From assembly GCA_015143295.1 (NCBI GenBank), contig CM026565.1:13390041-13454040 (forward strand): 64,000 bases of DNA. The letters are read 5' to 3'. This document shows, piece after piece, positions 46,955-57,789 of this stretch. The first letter of the stretch is position 1. Every line of letters starts with the position of its first letter. A program made the position numbers and the translations under genes. Below the pieces are notes generated by a model. It saw only the letters and a program-made list of their open reading frames with translations. It was not told where the DNA came from and ran no database searches. Source of the DNA: Tetracentron sinense (taxonomy: Eukaryota; Streptophyta; Magnoliopsida; Trochodendrales; Trochodendraceae).

Positions 46955-47165
46955 GAGTGCCGAACACGTTGAGCTGTGAATAGTGCCAAACACGTTGTGC
47001 TGTGAATAGTGCCGAACACGTTGTGCTGTGAATAGTGCCGAACACGTTGTGCTGTGAATAGTGCCGAACACGTTGTGCTGTGAATAGTGCCGAACACGTT
47101 GTGCTGTGAATAGTGCCGAACACGTTGTGCTGTGAATAGTGCCAGACACGTTGTGCTGTGAATAC
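46955..47165. repeat. 26-bp tandem repeat in LTR-4
   Basis: About seven units of CCGAACACGTTGTGCTGTGA followed by ATAGTG, nearly perfect. It is followed by looser ACGTTGT/CCCGTTGTC words to about 47430. Each unit has ACACGTTGTG, a near-palindrome. Long open frames in several phases here are products of the repeat. Confidence 0.92.
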
Positions 47166-47689
47166 GTTGTCCGTTGTCTTATGTACAACGTGCCCATCGT
47201 GAGCTGTACAACGTACACGTTGTTTGCTGTACAACGTACCCGTTGTCTGTTGCACAACGGATGCACAACGTATACGTTATCAGAGCTAGAGCTACGTTAT
47301 CAGAGTACGTTGTCTATGCGTTGTCTGTGCCTTATCAGCGCATGTTGTCAGAGCACGTTATCAGAGCTACGTCCTTAGAGCCTTCTGAGCTACGTCCTTA
47401 GTGCCTTCCGAGCTACGTCCTTAGTGCATAACCGAGCGATCGATTGCCTGCAGGTCCAGACTGTTTTGGCCATATCTTTTGACTCGTTCGTCGGATTTCG
47501 ACGATTCAACTTGCGTTGGGTTCGTCTTTCGAAAACGCACATTTTTGACGTTTTGGAATTTCCAATTTCTCTCTTATTTATTAATTAGAATATGAGAAAG
47601 GCCAAGTAGCTACGAAAACGGTATTCATTAAGTATAGAAAAATCCGGGGTGCTACACAAAAGAGTCCATTACAACATAGTTGACTTGAT

Positions 47690-48110
47690 AGTCATCACTC
47701 CATTGATCTGGGTTATAATAAAAAAAAATAGGGAAGCATCGGTTGCCCCATCGGTAGTGTGTGATAGTCACCACTCCATTGATCCGGGTTTATAATAAAA
47801 AATAGGGAAGCATCGCTTGCCCCATCAATAGTGTGTGCTAGTCACCACTCCATTGATCCAGGTTATAATTAAAAAAAACGGGGAAGCATCGCTTGCCCCA
47901 TTGGTAGTGTCTGCTAGTCACCACTCCACTCCATTGATTTGGGTTATAATAAATAAATAGGGAAGCATCGCTTGCCCCATCGGTAGTGTGTGCTAGTCAC
48001 CACTCCACTCCATTGATTTAGGTTATAATAAATAAATAAATAGGGAAGCATCGCTTGCCCCATCGGTAGTGTGTGCTAGTCACCACCCCATTGATCAGGG
48101 TTCCACTCCC
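47690..48110. repeat. 75-83-bp tandem repeat, five units and a partial
   Basis: Units begin AGTCACCACTCCATTGATC at 47690, 47765, 47840, 47915, ~47994 and ~48077 (partial), and contain GGGAAGCATCGCTTGCCCCA. One further unit, followed by the same downstream ~100 bp, lies at about 49990-50060. Confidence 0.92.
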
Positions 48111-50464
48111 GAGAGGGTGTGAGTGTTGTCATCTCCACCCACCCATGACTTAGAATAGATTGATACTAATGTACTAATCGGGGTTGCGGCCAAACCGCGT
48201 ATCTCTCACCAAAAATAAAAAGCCTTCTCTCTTGTGGAGTATTCCTCAAGGATTTCTTGTGAAACCCACGGAAACCAGCCACGCACCCATGCACATTGGC
48301 ATTTTAGAGAATAAAACAATTTTTAAGAACACATACAAATGCCCTTATTTATTTTTTTTGTGGCTAGCTCACATGGGTTCCACAAGAAACCCACCCTTGT
48401 GAAATGTCCTTATAACTAATATTTTTCTTCTTCTTACTCTCTTTCTAATACATTATCATTATCATGAAGCCACCAATGATAATGTATTTCTTCATTATAT
48501 ACATAGGATCATTTTCAGTTGAATCACTCCACTTAATTCATTAGCTCAGATTACTTGGACTTGTTTATTTCCATGATCACTTCAGCTTAGTCTACTAGTG
48601 CTTACGTATATCAATTTAAGAGAGACAATTGAATACCTATGGGGGTAACTAAAGTTTACCGAAACTCATGAACCCTTGGTTTGGGCGAGAACGGGACCTC
48701 TCCTGTTGTCTCTTCTCTTCTGAGTAACGGGCTCTCTGTGTGTCTCCCTCTCTGTATTGAAGTGTGCCTCTTCTCTCTTCTGAAGTGTGTGTGTCTAGTG
48801 TCTCTCCATTCTCTCTTACTTTAGGTACCCCATAGGTATTGAAGTGCATCTCTTCTCGCTTCTGAGTAACGGGCTCTCTCCTCTCTGTATTGAAGTGTGC
48901 CTCTTCTCTCTACAGAGGACATGAGAGAGTTGAAGCACTCTCAAATGGATGCTGCAGATTGATGAAGGATCACCCATAAAGAGTTCTTCAGATGCCCCAG
49001 CACTGATCCATCTCAACTGTTTCAACGACTTTAATTTAAATTTCTTCCAATTAGATACCCCCATTTGGTATGTTTGCAAATTCCATCTCAATGATTGTTT
49101 CTAGGTTATATAATTAAAAGGATGAGTATCTAAATGCAGTCGGGGCTAGCATTCCTCTTGTAACTAATATATAAATCGTAGTCCAGCATTACTGAGATTT
49201 TGACGAACACAAGCGTCCCCTTAGATTGTACTAATGTTTGTTAAGAGTTTTACTTGAAAATAACTAAATTGCCCATGTTCACATGATATATTGAAATAAT
49301 GATGGATATTACCTTTAATCTATGTATGATAAAATGAGAGAGCTAACCCTTCAACTTCTATCAATTGCTCTATAGAATTAAAACAAAGGCAAAGCTTCGC
49401 TTTGTCGCTCCATTGATCTAGATTCCACTCCCGAGAGGGTGTGAGTGTTGTCATTTCAGTAAGCAGTAGAATTTTTAGAGTAGATACATAATTTCCTTGA
49501 TAATTTCATTGTAAAAGCTTTTGGAATGGTAGCGACTGAGCCTTCAACTTCTATCAACGTTCTCAGATTTTTCAATGGAATTCATTGTAAAAGCTCTTGG
49601 TCAGTTCTTTCCGATTTTATCAACATTCTCCGATTGAATCGACCGATTCTTTTGAGGATTTAGACTGGCCGGTTCCAATTTTACCAGTTCAACCGGTCGA
49701 TTCGATTTAATTTTAAAAACATATAAAGTACAAATACGAGTCAAATTTATCTCATTATATAAGTAGCAAAATTGTGAAAAGGCTATTTCACTAACTGTTG
49801 GGAAACATGAGGGAAGTTTGGAATTGTTAGTAGAAACTACAATGTCAGTGTGGGTAAGAGAGGAAACTTCAGGCTATAATAGAGACTAATTTCATTTCCA
49901 TAAGAAAGCTTTTATAATGAAATTATCAAGGAAATTATGTGACTGAGCCTTTATTCTTCTTACATAGTCCATTACAACTGACCTCACTTGAAAGATAATA
50001 AAAATAGGGAAGCATCGCTTGCCCCATGGGTACTATTTGCTAGACACCACTCCATTGATCGGGGTTGCGGCCTAACCGCGTATCTCTCACCAAAATAAAA
50101 AGTCTTCTCTCTTGTTGAGTATTCCTCAATGATTTCTTGTGGAACCCACGAGAATCAGCCACATACCCACTTTAATGCTTACTCTTTCCATATGTGTTGA
50201 AATAAACTTGTTTGTAGAAATATATGTTCATATGTTTGTAGCAAAATTGATATTTTTGGTTTTCTCTTATTTTATCTAAGACTGTCACGCGAGAAGTAGA
50301 TCTTGCATCCCTTTCTTTTGGAATCATTAATTTTAAACATATCATTTTATAGCTTGGGTGGACATTAATTTTTTTTAAATGTACTCCTCTTATCTTTATA
50401 TGCTCTCTGATTCGTTACTTGTAATGGTGGAAAGTTAGCTAAAATGCTATATAGGTGTTCACAG
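48111..50464. other. Non-coding DNA with dispersed duplications
   Basis: No gene is recognised. Direct repeats: GGGTTGCGGCCAAACCGCG and ~110 following bp (48178-48310) recur at 50058-50170; CCACTCCCGAGAGGGTGTGA recurs at 48103 and 49429; TTTTTAGAGTAGATA recurs at 44790 and 49471; TCTCTGTATTGAAGTGTGCC recurs at 48749 and 48883. The area looks like old transposon sequence rearranged by duplication, split by LTR-4. Confidence 0.5.
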
Positions 50465-53400
50465 TCTGCATTTTACAATGTCGTGAAGAAATTTTCAAAT
50501 GAACAGAAAGATGCTATTTGTAGCATTGGCCTAGGTTCTTTGTTGCAAATACATGAGAAGATTCATTTGTGACGCCATATTATCGACTTTGTTGTGGAGC
50601 ACTACTCTCCGAAAAGTGGTGCAGTCATAGTGGACAATACTACAGTACCTATATCTCTTACAGATATGGTATTGTGTTTCGGGTTGCCGGTGGTTGGATC
50701 TCAAATCGTTTTGGAGGGAAACAATGAGTCAATTAGAGAGTTATGCGATCATTATCAAGTTAAAGGAGGTCATATTTACAAGGCGACCTTGGAGAAGATG
50801 TTGAAAGTAGATGACAGCGGTGAGGGCTTCCAAAGGACATTCATGCTCTATATACTATGCACGTTGTTTGTCCCTCACGCCAAACAATATGTGTCAGAGA
50901 AGTATCTTCATACCTTGGTTGATATGAAAATCGTTAGAAAGATTGCATGGGGCGAATTTGCATACTCCACACTTGTAGAGGCTATCTGCAGAGTGAAGGA
51001 TGGAAAAGTGGCAAATGTTGGGGGTTTTGTTTTGTTTTTACAGGTATGCTTTGTTCCATTTTTTAAACATTGTACTATTTATTTATAAGCATTAAACGCG
51101 ATATCCTTTTCTATTAACTAGTATTGGTACATGGAGCATATGAGGCCAATACAAGAGGGTGAAAAGAGGTTGTTAAGACAATAAATCCCGCGGTTCTTAA
51201 GTTGGACAGAAGAAATGTTCAATTTAAGGGAAAAGTACCTCAGTGAACCTAAAGAGTTGGTGTTATACCTTCATCCTACTATTAAAGAAAAACAATTGAA
51301 AGAAGTGAAGCGATTATTGAAAAGACTTCCTGAGGATGGGGCTGAGGATTCGGTTAAGAAGGTGATTCTCGTCACATTAGTATTGATGTTATCATCACCA
51401 ATTGTATCTGTGATTTGAATTTGAAATGTTATTGTAGATCCCCCCTTGTGACGTGTCTACAAAGTTGGATGAGAGAGGCAATGAGGACAATGAGTAGCCA
51501 TTGTTGGTGCTTTCTAAAGGCTTGCCTAATTTAGCTTCTGGAGTGAAAGATGAGCATCTACATGTGTGCACTTCCATTTTTTTTTTATGCACCTTATTGA
51601 AGTTCAAATATTTTAATTGATGCATTAGCGTATTATAACTAATTTGTTTATTTTTCACTTGGGAGTAGCATAATGACCTTACAGAACTCTTATCAAAAGT
51701 CTTGGAGCAAATCTCAGACTTACAGTGCATTGTTGGTGAGCATGAAGCTTGGCGTGTTGAAGTGGAGAAAGAACTTGCACGGAGGGAGCTGCACAATACC
51801 CAGATGTCCTGTGTTATTGAGGATCTTCACCAGAAGATTGCTACACAGGACACTATTATTGAGACCCTCCGAGAGCAGCTATCTAAGAAAGAAACCTCAA
51901 CTGAAAATGAGTTCAACAAAAGATATGTACATGAGTCAATATATGTTTCTAAAAGTCCTGTGAAACGAGGTATGTAAATGTATGGTTTATTTTATTTTTA
52001 TATTCGTGTGTTAAATTCCACTTTTGAGTACTAAGATTTGTTGCATGTACCCGTTAGGTGCCGTCCATTCTATGGCAATTGGCAGTGCACATCGATTATT
52101 GTTCTCGAGATCTAACTTAAAGGAGATGAACATGTTAGGCAACACAGTGGCAAAACGAGTAGCAATTAATAGTCGGGTTAAGAGGAGAACACATAAAAGA
52201 AAGTGTTATAAATCATATGCCGATGAGTTACCGACCCATTAGAGGATCAAGTTGTGAAAGACGATTTCTGCCCTTCCTCGCCACCCAACACGGCCTCCCC
52301 TTTTTCCGAGCTTGACTGCTTCTCAAAAAGCTGCAGTTGATGATGCTCAATGCTGTGATGGTATTCATAGTAAGAGGTAAGCTACTAATTTGATTATTGT
52401 CTTAAACCATTATATACCTATGGTTATAATCTATTGATTATTTTCTAAATTAATACAGTGACATCGTGGTATGCATAGACGAGGCATTTGTCCATAGAGC
52501 TGCTTTTAAGACATTAGAGCTCGGTGGCCTGTTGGATGATATGGTGAGTCTATCAACAATGCACGTAAATAACTTGTAACTCATGTCGTAACATAAGATG
52601 AAAATTATAACCCATTATCTTTATTTTGTAGGTTATTGATACTTATATGCGCATACTTGACAACCAACAACGTGAATCAGGACCTCCACATCAGAAGAGA
52701 ACCTACTACGGGTCCTCCCATCTACACCAATTCATGAGAAAATGTGTGATGGAGCACAAGTTTTCTTCTGGGGTCCCTGTTCTCAGAAACTCTGCCGACT
52801 TTGACATCAAGGAGAGTGATAGGGTACACTTTATTGTTCTTCGCATGTTTAACAAATTTTTATTTGTATTTTGAATTTTAATGGAATCAGTTGTAATACT
52901 TGAATATTCGTATTTTGATAGGTCTTTATACCTGTAAATCGGAGTGGAGTCCATTGGTTTTTGGTAGAGGTTGACCTCCTTTGTAGGAAGGTTACAATAC
53001 TTGATTCAATGATTCCACGCCGGACTGAGCAAATTGCACTAGAAATACACACACTTGTAAGTATAAAATAAATTAATTTAATTTTATGCAGTGATGTTAG
53101 ATAGCCTTCATTAGTCATGCCATCATGCGTTGATTTTTCAGTTGGCAGGATTAGAATATGTGTTTGAAGGGAAACAATCGGAAGGTGACCTTTCTTATAA
53201 TTTTAGAGATTAGGATTGTGAATACGAGAAGAGCGTACCACAACAACAAAACTCATAAATAATCCCCTCAATGAGTCTTTTTATGTCTAAGTATTTCTTT
53301 TTAGCATTTTCTACTTCATCGTTAAAATGTTGGCATTTTATAGTACGGATTGCGGGATATTTATGATTGGCTACATCGAGTACTGGAAGCAGAGAGATAT

Positions 53401-53600
53401 TGAAGCATACAGGGATAAGATAGTTGTGTCTCTATTGCTATCTCCACTAAATCGAGTAAGAATGTTGTTATATTCACTTATTGAGGATCATTTATGAGAT
53501 TGACTTGCTATCTCCACTAAACATGTTTGGTGTTTTTGTAGGATCGCCCGCGATAGGGGGTCCATTGTTGTTGGTGATGTTTTTTCCTTTCATTCACCTC
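50465..53600 (+). pseudogene. Ulp1-like (C48) cysteine peptidase gene, about ten exons, decayed
   Basis: Exon-like blocks with good splice sites: 50465-51043, 51122-51361, 51438-51563, 51669-51969, 52058-52376, 52459-52543, 52632-52823, 52922-53056, 53142-53260, 53344-53455. The first encodes the N-terminal region common in plant Ulp1-domain proteins (FSNEQKDAICSIGLGSLL, GFQRTFMLYILCTLFVP). Exon 4 is a coiled coil. Exons 8 and 10 carry the peptidase core: GVHWFLVEVD (His), VTILDS (Asp) and DCGIFMIGYIEYW (Cys). Such enzymes cut SUMO-type modifiers; many plant copies ride in MULE or CACTA transposons. In-frame stops in exons 1, 2, 3, 5 and 9 mark it as broken. No terminal inverted repeats found. 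Confidence 0.8.
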
Positions 53601-54480
53601 ACTTCAACTTCAAGGTGAGAGCAGCCGTTGAATATTGTTTGTTGGAAATAGGAGTGTCTTAGTTTTGTGTATGCCAAGCATAAGTGAGCCATTATTGTAT
53701 GCATGTAGTTAGAGGAATTGACTTTGGAAAGTCGGTGATGAGTGATGGATTGTGATACTATTCAAAATTATAGATTTGTCATCCTTGGGTTATCATACTA
53801 ATTTAAATTTTAGATTTGTCATCTTTGGGTTGTGATACTATTTAAAATTGCTTGTTGCGTCACTTATTTGCAAATTATATCAAAATGCTTATTCATATTG
53901 GTGTGTTTGAATTGTGACTCAGGAAGAAGAAGACTCGTCATCCTGGTGTGTTGCTTGGAATGGGGGTTTGGGAGCAAAGGTGCAATGGAGGAAAACATAG
54001 GCAGCATGGAGAGAGAAGGGGCATTGCTTCCAATTATGACTCAAGAGTTGTGTTGCTTGCAATGGTAGATAGGTGGTGACATGTTGTATAAAATTTTTGG
54101 AGAAAGGTATTGTAACGGTGTCAGCCCTTGTAAATTTGATCTTGTTCAAGGATTCATGTAACTAGTCTTATATGATTTTTATAGTTGACATTGATATGAA
54201 ATTTTTTATCTTGCAAGTTCCACTCCCAACCAGTTTACAATTATATAATTATATCATGTAATCTTGTTAAAGTCAGAAAGAATGTCATTGTAAGCAGGGG
54301 CGAAATTAGTAATTCTATGTATTATCGCTCGTGCAGGTGTACACGACGCTCGAGCAGATCGGATATAACTTCGTAACAAGTATTTGAGGAGGAACAGAAC
54401 CATTCTCGCTTGAGCGAGAATTAATCTCGCTCGAGCGAAGTAGGGAAAAATGAAATAGGAAATTTCAATAAGAACCAAAA
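53601..54480. other. AT-rich DNA after the Ulp1-like gene
   Basis: A possible terminal exon (after TGACTCAG at about 53923; acidic EEEDSSSWCVAWN start) could belong to the Ulp1-like gene. A duplicated phrase TAGATTTGTCATC...TTGGGTTRTSATACTA occurs at 53771 and 53812. Around 54330-54440 there are several CTCGAGC/GCTCGAG words, including TCTCGCTTGAGCGAGA, a perfect short palindrome with one mismatch. Nothing else is recognised. Confidence 0.4.
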
Positions 54481-55695
54481 TAGAGTTGCACCCTCCTTAA
54501 TAGAGTTGCACTCAAAGCTTTTTTCCTTCTTTGTGATACATTTAAGCCTTCTATAAAAAAAAAATTGGATCATCTTTGAGGAAAATCAGATTTTGGACTC
54601 TTAGGGCAAACTTCAGTCTGTTTCGGAGGCCTTAGGGCTAGTTGGAGTTGCACCTCAGTTGCACCCTCCTCAATAGGGTTGCACCTAAGATTTTTTTGAC
54701 TCCTTGAGATATATTGAAGCTTTTTATCAAAAATATTTAGATCATCTTTGAGGAAAATTAGATTTTCAACTCTTAGGGCAAACTTCGGTCATTTTCGGAG
54801 GCCTTGAAAACAACTTGGAGTTGCACCTCAGTTGCACCGTCCTTAATAGAGTTGTACTCAATGTTGTTTTCACTCATTGGAATACATTTAAGCATTTCAT
54901 AAAAAAAAAATGGGGTCAACTTTGAAGGAAAATCCAAATTTGAACTTTTAATGTCAACTTGGGTCTGTTTCCGAGGCCTCAGGGCTAGCTCGAGTTGCAC
55001 CTTAATTGCACCCTCCTCAATAAAGTTACACCCAAGGTGGTTTTCACTCCTTAAGATACATTTAAGCCTTTTGTAAGAAAAAATGAGGTCATCTTTAAGG
55101 AAAATCTGAATTTGGACTCTTAATGTAAACTTCGGTCTATTTACGAGGCCTTAGGGCTAGTTCGAGTTGTACCTTAGTTGCACCCTCCTCAATAAAGTTG
55201 CACCCAATATGTTTTTCACTCCTTGATATACATTTAAGCCTTTCATAATAAAAAATGGAATCATCTTTAAGGAAAATCCGAATTTGGACTCTTAATGTCA
55301 ACTTGGGTCTGTTTCCGAGGCCTTAGAGCTAATTCGAGTTGCACCTTAGTTGCACCATTTTCAATAAAGTTGCACCCAAGGTTTTTTTTACTCCTTGGGA
55401 TACATTTAAGCATTTCATAAGAAAAAATGGGGTCATCTTTAAGGAAAATTTGAATTTGGACTCTTAATGTCAACTTCAATCTGTTTACAAGGCCTTAGGG
55501 TTAGTTTGAGTTGCACCTTAGTTGCACCCTCCTTAATAAAGTTGCACCCAAGGTTTTTTTCACTCATTGAAATACATTTAAGTATTTCATAAGAAAAATG
55601 GGGTCATCTTTAAGGAAAACCCGAATTTGGACTCTTAATATCAACTTGGGTCTGTTTCCGAGGCTTCAGGGCTAGTTCAAGTTGCACCTTAGTTG
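54481..55695. repeat. ~173-bp tandem array, seven units
   Basis: Each unit has TTGCACCCTCCTCAATAAAG, CACTCCTTGAGATACATTTAAG, GGTCATCTTTAAGGAAAATC, TTTGGACTCTTAATGTCAAC and CGAGGCCTTAGGGCTAG. The TTTGGACTC word recurs at about 54595, 54768, 54943, 55113, 55286, 55459 and 55633 (steps of 170-175 bp). It is unrelated in sequence to the 178-bp satellite. The last unit is cut at GTTGCACC, where Helitron copy 2 begins. Confidence 0.93.
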
Positions 55696-57352
55696 CACAC
55701 TTCTTCTAATATAGCGTACATAACCCAACGAGCCCGTATTCAGTCTGGTGTGTTGGACATTGACGATTGGCTACATCAAAGCTATATAGGCAAATACTAG
55801 AGAAGATGTCGACCTCTCAGGTTAAGGACAATCTGTCAAATGGACTACCCCAAATATATAGATAGTATATTTTTGAGGGTATCCACTGAGCGATCCAATT
55901 GCAATATAAGTACTTTTTACTTATATCAACATCTTAGTCAAGAGACCATTCTCTCAGTAATTGAGATTCATCACTCCATCATATGAAACTAATAATGTGT
56001 AAGTAGGAATACATTATCCAGATGTATTCTGAATAATTTAGAACAATTTTAGGTTTACAAGGACCCGGAAAATCATATCTCCTTAGCAATTTGTTAATAA
56101 CTAATTAGATGGTTTTCCTACAATGTTACCTAAGGGACAAAGTAGTCTCATCTAATGAGATACTTTTAATATGTTACCAAATGTAGAAGACAATGTGGTG
56201 AATGTAAAATATTTTTATTGATTAAGTAGACTTAATACAATTCCGGAATGGCTTTCGTAGGCATATACGTCTACAGACATTTCAATTTGGATAGTGTGAA
56301 TACAACGTTGAGGGTAACCAAATTTTGGAATTACACATATACTTCTCCAATTGTTTTATATATAATTGGTTTGTCATCAACACTTTATACAGGTACAAAG
56401 TCAGCATAGAAGTTCAAGATTCACATCAAAGTGCATGGTTGACCTCATTTAATGACAAAGCATCAAAAATATTGGTCGTTTAGTAAATGAACTCAACGAA
56501 TTGCTACATAAAGTAATTGCTACTATTGCAAATACCTATGATGCATAAATCCTATCTAAATAATTATTAAAACTATTGCAATTTATTTTGCAGGAAAACA
56601 GGGATGAGTTACTAGATATCTTCATTTCGGGAATCATTTGGAAGCAACATTTGTTCATCCTACGAGGAATGCAATCAACTTATGAAAATTCAAGAATACA
56701 TGGACTAACAGTTGTTGCATCCAAAGCAGTGGACTTTATTGAAGAGATGCAATTTATGCTACATGAGATTACTTTAGGGAGTGCTGCACGTCGCCTAATG
56801 TTTGAAATTCATGTGTAGGTCACAGTTCATAATATTTGGACATACATTAGTTTTATATTTCGCTTAGTTTGTTTTGACATAACTCTCTATATAACGTATC
56901 TTTTATATTGGTAGCAAAGAAATTGATTTTGGTTAATGTATACTATAAACTCAAACATTACTATCGAACCAGATTTCAGATTTTATATGGTACGTGCACA
57001 AGTGTTAAGTTGATTACAGCTACCACTGGAGTATTATATTCTGGTATACATGTAATTCATTGATTATATAAGCTTTCATAATTTAAGATATTAGATGTAG
57101 GTTGTTTCGCCTAAGAAAATAGGAAACCAATACCCTTAGTAGCTTACTTACTCTTTTTCAATATACAGGTGCACATAATACTTCCATAGATAAATTACTA
57201 TGATTTGGCATCGCTAACTATAAAATATCCCAATAGAAATGCACAGGCTTATTGATTCCACATGAACGGACAATATTGAATTTTGAATTTTTTTACACTT
57301 TTCAGTTTTTAATAACAAAAAAATTATGTGCCCCGCACGGGCATGCTACTAA
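55696..57352 (+). mobile_element. Helitron copy 2 with RPA70-like exons, uninterrupted
   Basis: About 1.66 kb, homologous along its length to 35961-36508 plus 42694-43785. It ends with hairpin GTGCCCCGCAC, GGGCATGCTA and CTAA (57349-57352), fitting the CTRR Helitron end, followed by T. No Rep/helicase is present, so it could not move by itself. Homology with copy 1 continues ~230 bp past this end, so the two loci share a duplication larger than the Helitron. Confidence 0.75.
56393..56818 (+). pseudogene. RPA70-like fragment in Helitron copy 2
   Basis: Exon 1 (56393-56512) reads YKVSIEVQDSHQSAWLTSF then loses frame near 56470, where copy 1 stays open. Exon 2 (56594-56818) is open to a TAG and reads DELLDIFISGIIWKQHLFIL, YENSRIHGLTVVASKAVDFI, EEMQFMLHEI. 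The match is to the end of the third OB fold of the replication protein A large subunit, which binds single-stranded DNA. Plant Helitrons commonly carry RPA-like genes; this one is a fragment. Confidence 0.6.
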
Positions 57353-57432
57353 TGTAGTATGAAAACAAACATAAGATAATATAAGAAAAAAAAAATGACT
57401 TAACTGTGTTTTGTAGAAGTAGGATTTAGGAT

Positions 57433-57529
57433 GGCTTCGGATCGACGCTCGAGGTGGGTGTCTCCGCCACCTGACCACATGTCCAATGATGTGTGGACGC
57501 TCGAGTGTGGCCAGAGAAAATCCGAAGCC
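57433..57529. mobile_element. Foldback element, shortened copy 2
   Basis: GGCTTCGGAT...CGACGCTCGAGG and TGTGGACGCTCGAG...GAGAAAATCCGAAGCC form the arms. It is ~45 bp shorter than copy 1, having lost parts of both arms. Confidence 0.75.
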
Positions 57530-57585
57530 TAGATTAGATCCGTTACAACTGACTAGAGCACGGAAGTGAAATTTCAAAAATTAAA

Positions 57586-57789
57586 AATCAATCAAAATAC
57601 AGATATTTTTTCAAATAAAGGCCACGTTTCGATTCATAACACAACGGGCAAATACTCGGCTCAGTCGGCTGTCCTCTCTCTCTCCCTCTCTAGTTCAGTT
57701 TGGTCTTTTCTCTTCGATCCCTTCGTGAAGATTAGTCCATGGCTTCTTCAAGTTCTGGAAACACCAGGTAAATCCAATTTTCTCTTTAA
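57586..57789 (+). other. Promoter-like leader and short ATG exon
   Basis: A CT-rich leader (TCTCTCTCTCCCTCTCTAG, 57675-57693) precedes ATG 57739, which opens ATGGCTTCTTCAAGTTCTGG... and runs 29 bp to a good donor (AG|GTAAAT, 57768). This looks like the first exon of a host gene (MASSSSGNT), with the fasciclin-like fragment lying in its first intron or replacing its body. The nearest downstream exon-like block (58676-58721, between TTTCAG and GTAAGC) does not keep the frame, so the link is unproven. Confidence 0.3.

Larger units (their letters stand above)
44911..47656 (-). mobile_element. Solo LTR of family T (LTR-4) with 5-bp target duplication
   Basis: 2746 bp, starting TGTAACGCCCCG and ending CGGGGTGCTACA, flanked by perfect CAAAA repeats (44906-44910 and 47657-47661). 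It has GTGGATAGGCCCACC, GGAATACTCAGTGAGTACAA, four to five CTTGTGAGCCAGAGGCTAG segments (45620-45970), an ACGTTGT-rich array (46955-47430) and the conserved block (47463-47540). No internal coding region is attached, so it arose by recombination between two LTRs. The strand is by analogy with LTR-2. The perfect target duplication suggests it is not very old. Confidence 0.93.

Noticed and set aside
46834-47266. Three overlapping minus-strand open frames with repeated HYSQHNVFGTI-like peptides
   Set aside because: They are read-through of the 26-bp tandem repeat in LTR-4 in several phases, not proteins.
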